DNA from: Eutreptiella sp. 'Long Island Sound 2002'
Lineage: Eukaryota; Euglenozoa; Euglenophyceae; Eutreptiales; Eutreptiaceae
Assembly (NCBI GenBank): GCA_964036045.1
Contig: OZ038381.1
Span: forward strand, 121,585,843 to 121,649,842
DNA: 64,000 bases
Reading direction: 5' to 3'
The translations under genes were made by a program, and so were the position numbers. Below, piece by piece: positions 54,488 to 64,000 of the stretch (its first letter is position 1; each line of letters starts with the position of its first letter). The notes beneath the pieces were generated by a model. The model searched no databases, was not told the origin of the DNA, and saw only the letters and a program-made list of their open reading frames with translations.

Positions 54488-55233
54488 GACGCCAGTGAAG
54501 GAGCAAGCATCAGTGTTGGCTTTGTGTACTGTGTATGTGTGAGCTGTACCTATCAGGAGGTTAGGGGGGAATCCCCTTGGTCAGACCTTCTGCCTGCGTT
54601 GTCAAAGGAGGCTTCCCGAGCTTCCGAAGACACCTACCTACTTACCTGGTACTGCAACGAGTTCATGGAGTGGTTGACGGATCCGTTGAGGAGAAAGGTC
54701 ACAGTGAGCACGGTGAACTATAAACTGAAGGAGTTGCGCCAGCTGCCCGGCATCTACACCTATGTACACCACCCATGCCGATTTGCCGATTTGCCGACTC
54801 TCAAAGTATGTCATGCATCTTCTTTGGGCAATATGCTGTCTTGTACACCATTTTTACTGCTAGCAGTAGAACTAAATTCCGAGCGATCTTTCCCACCATA
54901 TCGATGCGACAGGCCTGGTGCATACAAATCCAGGTGCCTTTTGTTGCTAGCAATGGAACAATGTGTCCAAATGGAACTCTCTTGTCTTATTTTCCAGGCA
55001 CTGAGAGCACAATGAAGCATCTCATGGCTTTGGACAAGCGGTTGTGGCTTTGGGGACTGCGAGGACGAGCAGTAGCACTTTGGAGATTGGAACGATTGCA
55101 TTTGAAGGCAAAGGATTTGCTGAAGGCCAAGTTCTGGACCCAAGCAGCACACCAGGGGTTGAGGAAGAGTCTGCTTGCAGACATGACTGCACAAGGTACT
55201 ATGAGCACGGATGCCGCAGAGGATGGAGTGTAA
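54488..55233 (+). CDS. Unrecognised gene, probably with intron near 54,806-54,997
   Basis: Frame open from 54,488 without an early ATG: WSDLLPALSKEASRASEDTY, LLTWYCNEFMEWLTDPLRRK and VSTVNYKLKELRQLPGIYTY. A good donor, aaa|gtatgtca, at 54,806 and a pyrimidine-rich acceptor ttgtcttattttccag at 54,997 frame an AT-richer 192-nt stretch. After it, STMKHLMALDKRLWLWGLRG and VALWRLERLHLKAKDLLKAK run to TAA at 55,231. The simple splice does not join the two frames (phase 0 to 1), so either a nearby donor is used or the copy is broken. No family known. Confidence 0.4.
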
Positions 55234-55238
55234 ACAAC

Positions 55239-55715
55239 AAGATGCGGACAGTGGGATACTGCAAGGACAAGATGGGAACTGTCGGTGCTGCCCACCTAGT
55301 TTACATTGAGCTTGGGCCCGAGGAACCGATGGACACGATCCCTATGCTGTTGGGTGGTAAGTTGGTGGCTGATGGGACCCCCTGCAGTGTGTATGGACCC
55401 AACGCAAGGGAGCAGGCGGCATCCTTGCAGCACAGGCAGCTTGTACAGACAATGTGGCAAAAGACCGAGATTGCGGTGTATTGTACAGGGGAAACGGACA
55501 TGGTTGCGAAGGCCAGTCGGACCAAGTTCACATGCACTGTTCTGTGTAGTGTGTGGCTGCAACCCAAGAAATTCATCCCGCATCCTCCATACATGGTTGT
55601 GAATTACCCATGGCGCACCTCAAGCTTCCAATGGTGGTATGAACTTCTGGTCCCATCGATGAATGTGCTAGCAGATCTAGCGCGGCCCATGTTGTTGGTG
55701 TTTCCTGTGTCCTGA
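55239..55715 (+). CDS. Unrecognised 158-residue ORF
   Basis: ATG 55,242 region: AAHLVYIELGPEEPMDTIPM, LGGKLVADGTPCSVYGPNAR, VQTMWQKTEIAVYCTGETDM, KFTCTVLCSVWLQPKKFIPH and YPWRTSSFQWWYELLVPSMN to TGA at 55,713. Composition is that of a folded protein, with no repeats and balanced residues, but I cannot place it. It directly follows the previous ORF and precedes two small ORFs in the same orientation. Confidence 0.4.
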   Translation, partial: KMRTVGYCKDKMGTVGAAHLVYIELGPEEPMDTIPMLLGGKLVADGTPCSVYGPNAREQAASLQHRQLVQTMWQKTEIAVYCTGETDMVAKASRTKFTCTVLCSVWLQPKKFIPHPPYMVVNYPWRTSSFQWWYELLVPSMNVLADLARPMLLVFPVS

Positions 55716-55817
55716 CGCCTTGCACAACAAATTGTGAAGACGGTGTCATGCCTTCTGGTGTACTCTGTGCGATGGACCACCCGCTTCTAGGATTGCACAG
55801 GCCTGCAACCCGAACGC

Positions 55818-56069
55818 ATGCAGAAGGTACTGTCGGAGGAGGTGAGCACCACGCAAAACGCACTGCCTCCGGACTTTGAAGGTGAGTTGTCATTCTTTGC
55901 CAATGGGACCCCGGTGACCGCGGCTGCACTGAAGGCCCTAGACAAGCGCTTCGAGAAGACGTTGAAAGAGGCAAAGAAAATAGACAAGCATGTGATGAAG
56001 CAGGAGGCTAAGCAGGAGGCCAAGCAAGGTGCCAGGGCAGCCGGCAAGACGACCAGCACATCATCCTAG
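55818..56069 (+). CDS. Small coiled-coil ORF, 83 residues
   Basis: MQKVLSEEVSTTQNALPPDF, then ALKALDKRFEKTLKEAKKID and a Lys-Gln-Glu-Ala repeat (KQEAKQEAKQGARAAG) before a Ser/Thr end. A charged helix with a degenerate KQEA repeat. Function unknown. 12 bp before the next ORF. Confidence 0.35.
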   Translation: MQKVLSEEVSTTQNALPPDFEGELSFFANGTPVTAAALKALDKRFEKTLKEAKKIDKHVMKQEAKQEAKQGARAAGKTTSTSS

Positions 56070-56081
56070 CTGTCACATCTC

Positions 56082-56414
56082 ATGGAGAGCCCCCTTCCCT
56101 TGCCTGCCCCGGATGAGAACCCTTGGCACGACACGACAGAGCCGGTTACTGTTGGTACTCCACAGAGTAAGGCGTCACAGTCCAAGGCTAGCCTTGCAGC
56201 CAAGCCATCTGCCAGCGCCTCCCAGTTTGCTCTTGTTCCAGAGGCCACGGCTGCAATTGGAGAGGCTCGGCGAAAGACCCGCGGAGTGAAGAGGCCAAGG
56301 CCTCCCGTTAATACTCCCGTTAATACGCAAGAGAAAGCACAGACAGGCCCGGCAACACGCTCCAGCAGTTCCAGCTCTGCAGCCACCAAGATCCCTACTA
56401 CACAGAACATGTAG
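56082..56414 (+). CDS. Small Ser/Ala/Pro-rich ORF, 110 residues
   Basis: MESPLPLPAPDENPWHDTTE, low-complexity Ser-Lys-Ala repeats, a basic patch TRRKTRGVKRPRPP (as GEARRKTRGVKRPRPP) and a Ser-rich tail to TAG at 56,412. Intrinsically disordered and probably nuclear if expressed. No domain. Confidence 0.3.
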   Translation: MESPLPLPAPDENPWHDTTEPVTVGTPQSKASQSKASLAAKPSASASQFALVPEATAAIGEARRKTRGVKRPRPPVNTPVNTQEKAQTGPATRSSSSSSAATKIPTTQNM

Positions 56415-58200
56415 AAGTTTTTCGAGAAGAGCAGGGTAAAGGGAAGAAGCAGTAAACACAAAGTCTGTTGCTTGCTGGTGTTCTACTGTTGGTAGTACCC
56501 CCCCCCCCCTCGCCCGGTGGATACTAGCACTTGCCTAGCACTGCGATGGGTTGGCACCCTGTGTGTTGGGCAAAGGGCGCTTCTTTGCACTGCGCCCTTG
56601 CTGCCTGTCATTGTGCAGCTGTGTTCTGCTGCTGGCAATAAAAGAACATTTGTATGTGCCTGCCACTTCTGTTATCCAGTTTGCAACACCCCTGCACAAA
56701 CACTGCCCTTGATGTACCTGACCCGCCCGGCTTATTTCCTTGTTCCGGTTAGTTCTACTGCTGGCAATAGTACCCTCATACTACTTTCCTTCAGCATGTG
56801 TGTTCACTTATAAGCCACGCATCGTGCCGCCTTCACCAAACAGCTGTCCTGCTTACCGGTGGCATTGCATTGCATGTTTGTGTGCACTTGGATTGTGATG
56901 CATTCCCTTTGTTACTGAAGTCCATAGGTTTGTGGTGAAGAAAGGTTCGGTAACCGGTTTTTGTGGTGCAGGTTCTAGTGCTGACGGTAGAAAACAGGTG
57001 CCGTCTTGTCAACAACAAGTATCAGACTTCCAACTATGTTTCGTTTTCATGAGGAGACACTGTTGTGCATGCCTGCCTTCTACTGTTCCCTACCACTTCA
57101 ACATCCCAAGTTGTGTGTCTACGCCTTGGAACAACGCCTTTTCCGATTACCATTTCCTCACACATTCATGTTTTCCACCCTCTACAGGCGAGTTCTACTG
57201 CTCTACTTGCCAACTTGCTCTACTGCCAGCAGTACAACAAGTTGGCGTCGGAGATGTGGTTTTAGCAGGGGTGCTGTGAGCTTAAAATTCATTTTTGGGT
57301 CCGTGTACATTCTTGAGATTTTGTTACAAAAAAGGGGGTTTTCGTGGTGCCCCCAAACCACCCTTTAGTAAGTTTCCCCGGAAAGGGTAACTTTGCACCC
57401 CCAAGTGGTTAGAAAACCTAGTCTTTGTGTTTTGTGACAAGACCGGGTACACCCAAAAGAGCTATCTAAGAGGGGAACCAGACTCCACCACAGGAGAAGC
57501 CTAAAGCAACATTAGTAAGGTGCATTTATGGAAAGGCCACATGACTTGAGGTAGTGGTAGAAGTAGGATGCCAAAGAAGCCAACAAGGCCCAGTGCAAGA
57601 ACACTATCTATATTGATAATGAGATGCAGGCAATTGCCGAAGGCTTGACTGCACCATGCAACTGGTGTTCCGTTGTTCCGGTTACGGAGAGCAATGGACG
57701 GTGCGGCTAGTGACCTTGGCAGACATTGGCCAAGGACGGATACTAGAATGTCGGCAAGGCAGTGGGGGCGCCTTAAGCGCAGTGCACACACAGTGCAACT
57801 ATTTGGGCGTTTGGCCGCAGTAGAACCCATACTTTGTGGTACTTTGGGCATCATTGTTGTTTGGCAGTAGGTTTTGATGTAATGGGGATATGGCATTTTT
57901 TGGATTTTCACCTTGTTTGACCCATTTCTACCTTTTTGCACAAATGTTTTGCTCATTTCCACCACATTCACTCTTTTTCTATGGTGATTTCGCGCCACCA
58001 TGGGCTTGAGAAGGCAGGGTGTCCGGTGTCTGGTGTCTGTTGTGCCCGGAACCGATTCCACCAGACGCACCGGATACGGCTGCCCCGGCCGGGCCGGGCT
58101 GGACGGCGCCACACCGCGGCGGGCGCAACGCCCATCGCGTCGCTCTTGTATCCCCCATGCCCCCCCCCCCCCCCCTCCCACGTCGCCCCCCACGGCAATT
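56415..58200. other. 1.8 kb without a supported gene
   Basis: T/C-rich DNA in which ttctactg(c/t)tggcaata-like phrases recur irregularly (56,480; 56,628; 56,755; 57,190). It holds aataaaag at 56,637, a possible polyadenylation signal for the preceding ORFs. The part 57,500-58,200 is unique. It ends in a C-run just before the satellite. Confidence 0.45.
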
Positions 58201-60546
58201 CTGCATGGGCACACGCCCAATGCCTTTAGTTCTGCCAAAAGTAATAAAGTCTGCATGGGCACACGCCCAATGCCCCCAATTCTGCCAAAAGTAATAAATT
58301 CCGCATGGGCACACGCCCAATGCCTTCAGTTCTACCAAAAGTAATAAACTCCGCATGGGCACACGCCCAATGCCCCCAATTCTGCCAAATGTAATAAACT
58401 TCTGCTTGGGCACACGCCCAATGCCCCCAGTTTTGCCAAAAGTAATAAGTTCTGCAAGGGCACACGCCCAATGCCCTCAGTTCTGCCAAAAGTAAGAAAG
58501 TCTGCATGGGCACACGCCCAATGCCACCGGTTCTGCCAAAAGTAATAAATTCTCCATGGGCACACGCCCAATGCCTTCAGTTCTGCCAAAAGTAATAAAT
58601 CCCGCATGGGCACACGCCCAATGCCCCCAATTCTGCCAAAAGTAATTAAATTTCGCTTGGGCCCACGCCCAATGCCCCCAATTCTGCCAAAAGTAATAAG
58701 TTCTACAAGGGCACACACCCAATGCCTTCAGTTTTGCCAAAAGTAATAAAATTCTGCATGGGCACACGCCCAATGCCTTCAGCTCTGCCAAAAGTGATAA
58801 AGTCGGCATCGGCACACGCCCAATGCCCCCAATTCTGCCAAAAGTAATAAGTTCTGCAAGGGCACACACCCAATGCCTTCAGTTTTGCCAAAAGTAATGA
58901 AATTCTGCATGGGCACACGCCCAATGCCTTCAGCTCTGCCAAAAGTGATAAAGTCGGCATCGGCACACGCCCAATGCCGTCTGTTCTACCAAAAGAAATG
59001 AATTTTGCATGGGCACACACCCGTTGCCTTTAGTTCTGCGAAAAGTAATAAAATCTGCATGGGCACACGCCCAATGCCCCCAATTCTGCCAAAGGTAATA
59101 AGTTCTGCAATGGCACACGCCCAACGCGTTCAGTACTGCCAAAAGTAATAAACTCCGCATGGGCACATGCCCAATGCCTTTAGTTTTGCTAAAAGTAATA
59201 AAGTCTGCATGGGCACACGCCCAATGCCCCCAATTCTGCGAAAAGTAATAAGTTCTGCATGGGCACACGCCCAATGCCTTCAGTTCTGCCAAAGGTAATA
59301 AGTTCTGCAATGGCACACGCCCAACGCGTTCAGTACTGCCAAAAGTAATAAACTCCGCATGGGCACATGCCCAATGCCTTTAGTTTTGCTAAAAGTAATA
59401 AAGTCTGCATGGGCACACGCCCAATGCCCCCAATTCTGCCAAAAGTAATAAATTCTGCATGGGCACACGCCCCATGCCTTCAGTTCTGCCAAAAGTAATA
59501 AATTCCGAATGGGCACACGCCCAATGCCCCCAATTCTGCCAAAAGTGATACAATTCCGCTCGGGCACACGCCCATTGCCTTCAGTTCTGCCAAAAGTAAT
59601 AGATTCTGCAAGGGCACACGCCCAATGCCTTCAATTTTGCCAAAAGTAATAAATTCTGCATGGGCACAGGCCCAATGCCTTCAGTTCTGCCAAAAGTAAT
59701 AAAGTCTGAATGGGCACACATCCATTGCCTTTAGTTCTGCGAAAAGTAATAAAATCTGCATGGGCACACGCCCAATGCCCCCAATTCTGCCAAAAGTAAT
59801 ATGTTCTGCATGGGCACACGCCCAATGCCTTCAGTTCTGCCGAAAGTAATAGATTCTGCATGGGCAGACGCCCAATACCTTCAGTTCTGCCAAAAGTAAT
59901 AAATTCCGCATGGGCGCACGCCCAATGCCTTCTGCTCCGCCAAAAGAAATGAATTCTGCATGGGCACACGCCCATTGCCTTTAGTTCTGCGAAAAGTAAT
60001 AAAATCTGCATGGGCACACGCCCAATGCCCCCAATTCTGCCAAAAGTAATAAGTTCTGCATGGGCACACGCCCAATGCCTTCAGTTGTGCCAAAAATAAT
60101 AAGTTCTGTGATGGCACACGCCCAATACCTTCAGTTCTGCCAAAAGTAATAAATTCTGCATGGGCACACGCCCCATGCGTTCAGTACTGCCAAAAGTAAT
60201 AAACTCCGCATGGGCACACGCCCAATGCCCCCAGTTCTGCCAAAAGTAATAAATTCCGCATGGGGACACGCCCAATGCCTTCAGTTGTGCCAAAAGTAAT
60301 AAACTCCGCATGGGCACACACCCAATGCCTTCTGTTCTGCCAAAAGTAATAAATTCTGCATGGGCACACGCCCATTGCCTTCAGTTGTGCCAAAAGTAAT
60401 AAAATCTGCATGGGCACACGCCCCATGCCTTCAGTTCTGCCAAAAGTAATGAACTCTGCATGGGCACACACCCAATGCCTGCAGCTCCGCCAAAAGTAAT
60501 AGATTCCGCATGGGCACACGCCCAATGCCTTCATTTCTGCCAAAAG
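58201..60546. repeat. 50-bp satellite, about 46 tandem copies
   Basis: The unit starts ctgcatgggcacacgcccaa, then tgccttcag or tgcccccaa, then ttctgccaaaagtaataaa. The first copies start at exactly 58,201, 58,251 and 58,301. The core gggc-acac-gccc is a small inverted repeat. Two unit subtypes (TTCAG and CCCAA) are interspersed. Blocks of several units are duplicated, e.g. 59,091-59,230 against 59,291-59,430 (200-bp offset). No variable spacers and no associated genes, so it is not a CRISPR array. Confidence 0.95.
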
Positions 60547-60714
60547 CAGTGCCGGCGGCTCAATGTGGCATCCCGGTTCGCGCTGGCCATCGCTGCTGGC
60601 AGTGGTCTTGTCCCCCACGACCCAGTCTGGCCCTCTCCTCGTCCACGGCGAGACACAATGCCCTGGGCTTCGCTACCACCAAAGCCCAGCGCTGCACTAT
60701 TCCGGACACTCACG

Positions 60715-60916
60715 GCGCACACCTGGTGCCTAGTTTCTGCCACACGGCACAGCTTGGGCCCTAGAGCCGTCCATAGCCGCACGGCGTCACGGGTGGGGGT
60801 ATCCAGGCAGGGGTAGGCACACACCTCGTGTTTGGTTGCTGCCACACGGCAGAGCCCGGGCCCTAGAGCCGTCCATAGTCGCACGGCGTCACGGTTGCGG
60901 GTATCCAAGCTGGGGG
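60715..60916. repeat. Tandem duplication of a ~105-bp unit
   Basis: The first copy contains gccctagagccgtccatagc and cgcacggcgtcacggg. The second, about 103 bp later, contains gccctagagccgtccatagt and cgcacggcgtcacggt. Two copies only, with about 85-90% identity by eye. Confidence 0.75.
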
Positions 60917-61348
60917 ATCGCACGATCCCAATGAATGAAAAAAAATGGCTCATGGTCACACACGTGACTTGGGGACGAAAAGGGGCCATGTCGCTTCATG
61001 GCCAGGGGGCAGGAGGTGGGCTCCAATATCCACCCCGGAAGTCCTTGTGTCGCGCACTGTTCCCCCCCCCCCCCCCGCTGGATGTCACCGCACGGTGCTC
61101 CTCCAGTTGCGGCGTGCCCCGCACGGGGCACCGCGGTGTCGCTGAGCCTTGCGACCTGTTTTTTGCTCTGGCGCCCCGGTCGCACGACCACCAGGGGGAC
61201 TCCTGCTGCTTGAGAAGGCAGGGGTGATGTAGCCAGCCGGCCCAATTGTGGGCCTTCAACCTTCCGGTGCCATTGACAAAACCGGGCCAATTATCATTAA
61301 CCTTCCGGTGCTATTGAGCATAAGCAGTTCACATTTCTCTCCTCCACG
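60917..61348. other. Unassigned, with C-run at 61,064
   Basis: GC-rich, with no gene seen. A short repeat aaccttccggtgc(c/t)attga occurs at 61,257 and 61,299. It may contain the left part of the transposase remnant that follows. Confidence 0.4.
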
Positions 61349-61996
61349 TTGGAGGCCCCTCGAGTTGGGGTGATGGACTCCCACGCTTCAGTGTGGCCCC
61401 TTGAGTTGGGGATACGGGATGGAAAGACTTTGACCAAGCGACAAAAGGAGTACAATGATGTTCATGGTTTCTATAGGGCACGTATTGAGCACTTGTTCGC
61501 ACGCATGTGGCATTGGGGCATTGTAAAGAACATATGGAGGGGATCCGGTCCCGAGTTGCATGAGTACGTGCGTGTACTCTTGTATTTGCGGCAATTTTTG
61601 ATTCGAAGACAAGTACGGTGCCCTCCATATGGTCCGTGAGAACACGTACCTACACATTTATGGACCGCACCCTCACAGGAGGACAATGATGATGAGGATG
61701 TTGTGGGTGGTGATGGGGATGTATGTGCCCTTTGTTGCACCATTTCTGACCCTGAAAAGATGTCCATGTGTAACAAGTGTGAACTACAATATTGTGCGGG
61801 TTGCATTGACACACACACACACACACACACACATGTGACAATGTGTCATTTCTCTAATTCTGCAACTGTGTCATGTTGTGCACACAAGTTGCGTATTCTC
61901 AATTTGTACCTAGTTGACAATGGAACAGAAAGATGGTTGTGTGTTGTCGAGGGTGGTGACCAATGCGCTATTCATGGCTTGTCCAGTTGTGCATGA
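61349..61996 (+). pseudogene. DDE_Tnp_4/Harbinger-like transposase C-terminus fused to a Cys-rich domain
   Basis: GKTLTKRQKEYNDVHGFYRA, RIEHLFARMWHWGIVKNIWR and PELHEYVRVLLYLRQFLIRR match the end of DDE_Tnp_4/HARBI1-like transposases, where the Glu of R(I/V)E is the third catalytic residue. After one in-frame TGA (61,637) the same frame continues EDNDDEDVVGGDGDVCALCC, TISDPEKMSMCNKCELQYCA then GCID, a C-x2-C...C-x2-C...C-x2-C zinc-binding pattern resembling PHD/RING-type fingers. A (CA)n run encodes THTHTHTH within it. The N-terminal catalytic half is missing, so this is a remnant. Confidence 0.55.
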
Positions 61997-64000
61997 TGTG
62001 TGTTATGTGAAGGGAAGGTAGTTTGCAACTTTCTTGAGTTGGGGCAGTTTGTGTCACCTAATTCTAAGGGCGCTTCCAAGGGGTGTGCCTGGGGGCTCTT
62101 TGGGGGGAACATAGTCTAAAAGTTAGCTCGCAGTGCAAGGATTCCCCCATTGTTGTGGTTGGTGCTGGCACATCATATGTGTTTTGGCATCAGCACACCA
62201 GCAAGCAAGAGCAGTGGGAACACTTGGGGGTCCTAGGCGGAGTACATGAGGGGGTGTGCAGGTACATGTTGCACAAAGGGGATGAAGGTGGCGACAGGGG
62301 GCTGTTGCGCAGTGGGACACAAAGGGTAGGAGGCACTGGTCCCCCAGAACCTCCGCAACTGTTAGATAAGCACACATGAACAGAGCGAACAGAGTGTTGG
62401 AGGAGATGGTACCATTTGCAATTCAATTCACTGCCGCCTAGTGGACCTCGTGTAGGGCACCGGACTTGCCTTCTTGTTCGTGTTGACTGGCAATCCCATG
62501 CCAAGACCCACGCCAGTTGCGCCAATGACGGCTGCAGTGAGCCTGTTTGCCCCGCAACCTTCTATGCCACAATGTGGCGCTTGATCCGCGAAGAGCCGTG
62601 AAATTGGCACGTGGTTGCCATTCCGCACAAGTGGTGATGCTACAACTGCAGCCACAGTTTGGGGGCGGCTACACAAAGCCTGGCAGCTGGCCACAAGTGC
62701 AGCTAGGTGGGCAAGTGGCTTCAAGAGTCCGGCCACCCTGCACCCCCACCTGCAGACAAAAGCAGACACACAACACTGTTTGGGCTGGGCTGCCATGGTT
62801 GTGTCTTAGGCCGCGCCTTGCACAACCCCATCACCCTCTGTTTGCTGCTGGACACCTGTGTGCCATGCCGTGCCCACCCGCACGAGGCGGCAGTGTCTTC
62901 ACGCAGGCAACTTTGTCGGCGATCTTTTCATTACATGCTGCGTACTAGCAGCCTCCAAGCGCCATCACACCGGTTTTCTGATGCCACACACGTGGCATGC
63001 TAAGCATATGGACTCAAGGTCCCCCACCTGAGGCAGTACAACACTGCCAACAACGCAAAAACGAACACCTAAGTACACATCCAGTGTCCCCCAAAGCTCT
63101 GGTTTGGTGTAGCCTGCTATGGTCTGCTATGGCTTTGGCATACACCCAAAGAAACTCAGCCCTGGGGTCCAAAGAGTCCCAATTTTTCCGGCTCCTGGAG
63201 GCCCAACGCGAGGTAGTGGGCAGATAAGACCCCCCTGCTCCGTTCAGTGATTGTCCCAAATCGTGGTTCGACACTTGTTGAGGGTTTTCAGGGCTTATTA
63301 AATCTGATACATGTACATTTGGAGGGCTGTGGGTTTGCAAAAACATATGTTTGGCTAGGCTCCTCTCCCATGCCCCTCCCTGAGGCTTGTTTTGCTTGTT
63401 CAACTCCGCCAAGCACCTGGCAACAAAGACTCCCCTGAGGGGGGGGGGGGGGGGCGTGTATTTGGGGATGGGGCAGGGGGTCAGAAGGGAGCGGGGTTTG
63501 GTGCTTGGGGTGGGAGGGGGAGTGATGTACATGGGTGGGGCTTGCTCGAGCACCAGCTAGGCTGTCATCGACAATGGCCATGCAGGCCCTCTGCTAGACT
63601 AGCTGTGCTACCATTTTGTGCTGCGGCTCAGTGAAGGATACAGGGCCAGACCCCAAGCAAAAACCACAGTTTAGCATAAACTACGGTTGGCACACCGATC
63701 TATCTTGTAACTTTTCAGCCCCCAAGGACCCACCCAACTACCCTCAGCCTTCAACCGTAACCCCCCCTCCCCCCGCTCTCCCCGCATATTATCAGCACTG
63801 TCTACTAGGAGCCACTTATTTGTGCGGGGCATGGGCACTGGGACACAACTATGGCTCCCCAACCCAAATGGTGGACCGCATTTGCTTGTCCGCATCTGGG
63901 GGTGCAAGGTGGCTGGGGGAGATGGACACTCCAAAGCAGAAAAGAACACGGACCATATATGGCTGGATGGCCAGCTCCTGAAGGTCTCAACATCGGGTTG
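61997..64000. other. 2 kb without a supported gene
   Basis: Several frames of 60-180 codons occur on both strands (62,083-62,379 plus, 62,547-62,948 plus, 63,014-63,553 minus) but overlap each other and show no motif I recognise. A G-run lies at 63,440. A copy-like phrase gccatggttgtgtcttag / actatggctccccaac is too short to call a repeat. Confidence 0.45.

Noticed and set aside
58201-60546. CRISPR-like array
   Set aside because: Every 50-bp unit is nearly identical along its full length. There are no variable spacers, no cas genes, and the DNA is eukaryotic.
58226-60618. Chain of minus-strand ORFs (Leu/Cys/Trp-rich, 50-residue period) over the satellite
   Set aside because: The 50-bp unit simply lacks minus-strand stops in all three frames. 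The frames start and stop at mutations in the repeat, with no independent coding signal.
1-64000. rRNA or tRNA genes
   Set aside because: I looked for conserved rRNA blocks and for tRNA B-box-like GGTTCGAATC sequences in a cloverleaf context and found none I could support. A covariance-model scan would be decisive.

Overview
This is eukaryotic, repeat-dominated nuclear DNA. There are no bacterial operons and no rRNA or tRNA that I can see. Coding remnants are almost all from retrotransposons and DNA transposons, phase-consistent GT-AG introns are present, and most of the rest is tandem repeat, microsatellite and long inverted repeat, dotted with G or C homopolymers of 10-20 nt. The best pointer to the host is the set of tyrosine-recombinase (YR) retrotransposons of the DIRS/PAT/kangaroo kind, with GC-rich coding regions. 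I infer a large-genome protist, plausibly a green alga, but no cellular gene here proves it.

Layout. 1-11,640: dispersed and tandem copies of a roughly 1-kb non-coding repeat (R1), including a head-to-head inversion at 6,400, with two blocks of a GCATGC-rich minisatellite. 11,640-13,300: unassigned. 13,560-15,490: an inverted-repeat (foldback) element with an ACAGT-type core. 16,331-20,735: degenerate YR retrotransposon A (gag, YR, RT, RNase H). 24,048-26,805: a 2.75-kb foldback element with ~490-bp terminal inverted repeats around an orientation-switching satellite. 28,560-36,217: a decayed LINE (AP-endonuclease, RT, RNase H, C-terminal CCHC-like motif), interrupted at 33,582-36,043 by YR-type element B, which carries RT-RNase H and clear split direct repeats A1/B1/A2/B2. 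36,400-41,500: a decayed multi-exon gene with a His-rich region, an Ulp1/C48-like protease and a transposase-like domain. 41,494-47,416: minus-strand Pro/Lys- and Asp/Glu/Gly-rich coding remnants with CTAG-palindrome introns and a small inverted-repeat element. 49,465-53,703: YR retrotransposon C with open gag, YR and RT-RNase H frames. 53,778-56,414: several unrecognised ORFs and a TATA box. 58,201-60,546: a 50-bp satellite of about 46 copies. 61,349-61,996: a DDE_Tnp_4-like transposase C-terminus followed by a Cys-rich zinc-binding domain.

How parts fit. A and C share the order gag-YR-RT/RH, unlike the usual DIRS order with YR last. B lies in the last ORF of the LINE, and removing it rejoins that ORF in frame at a shared AACC. 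The protease and transposase frames on either side of intron 39,488-39,674 join in phase, which suggests one transposon-encoded polyprotein. The window reads as nested layers of mobile elements with almost no recognisable host gene content.
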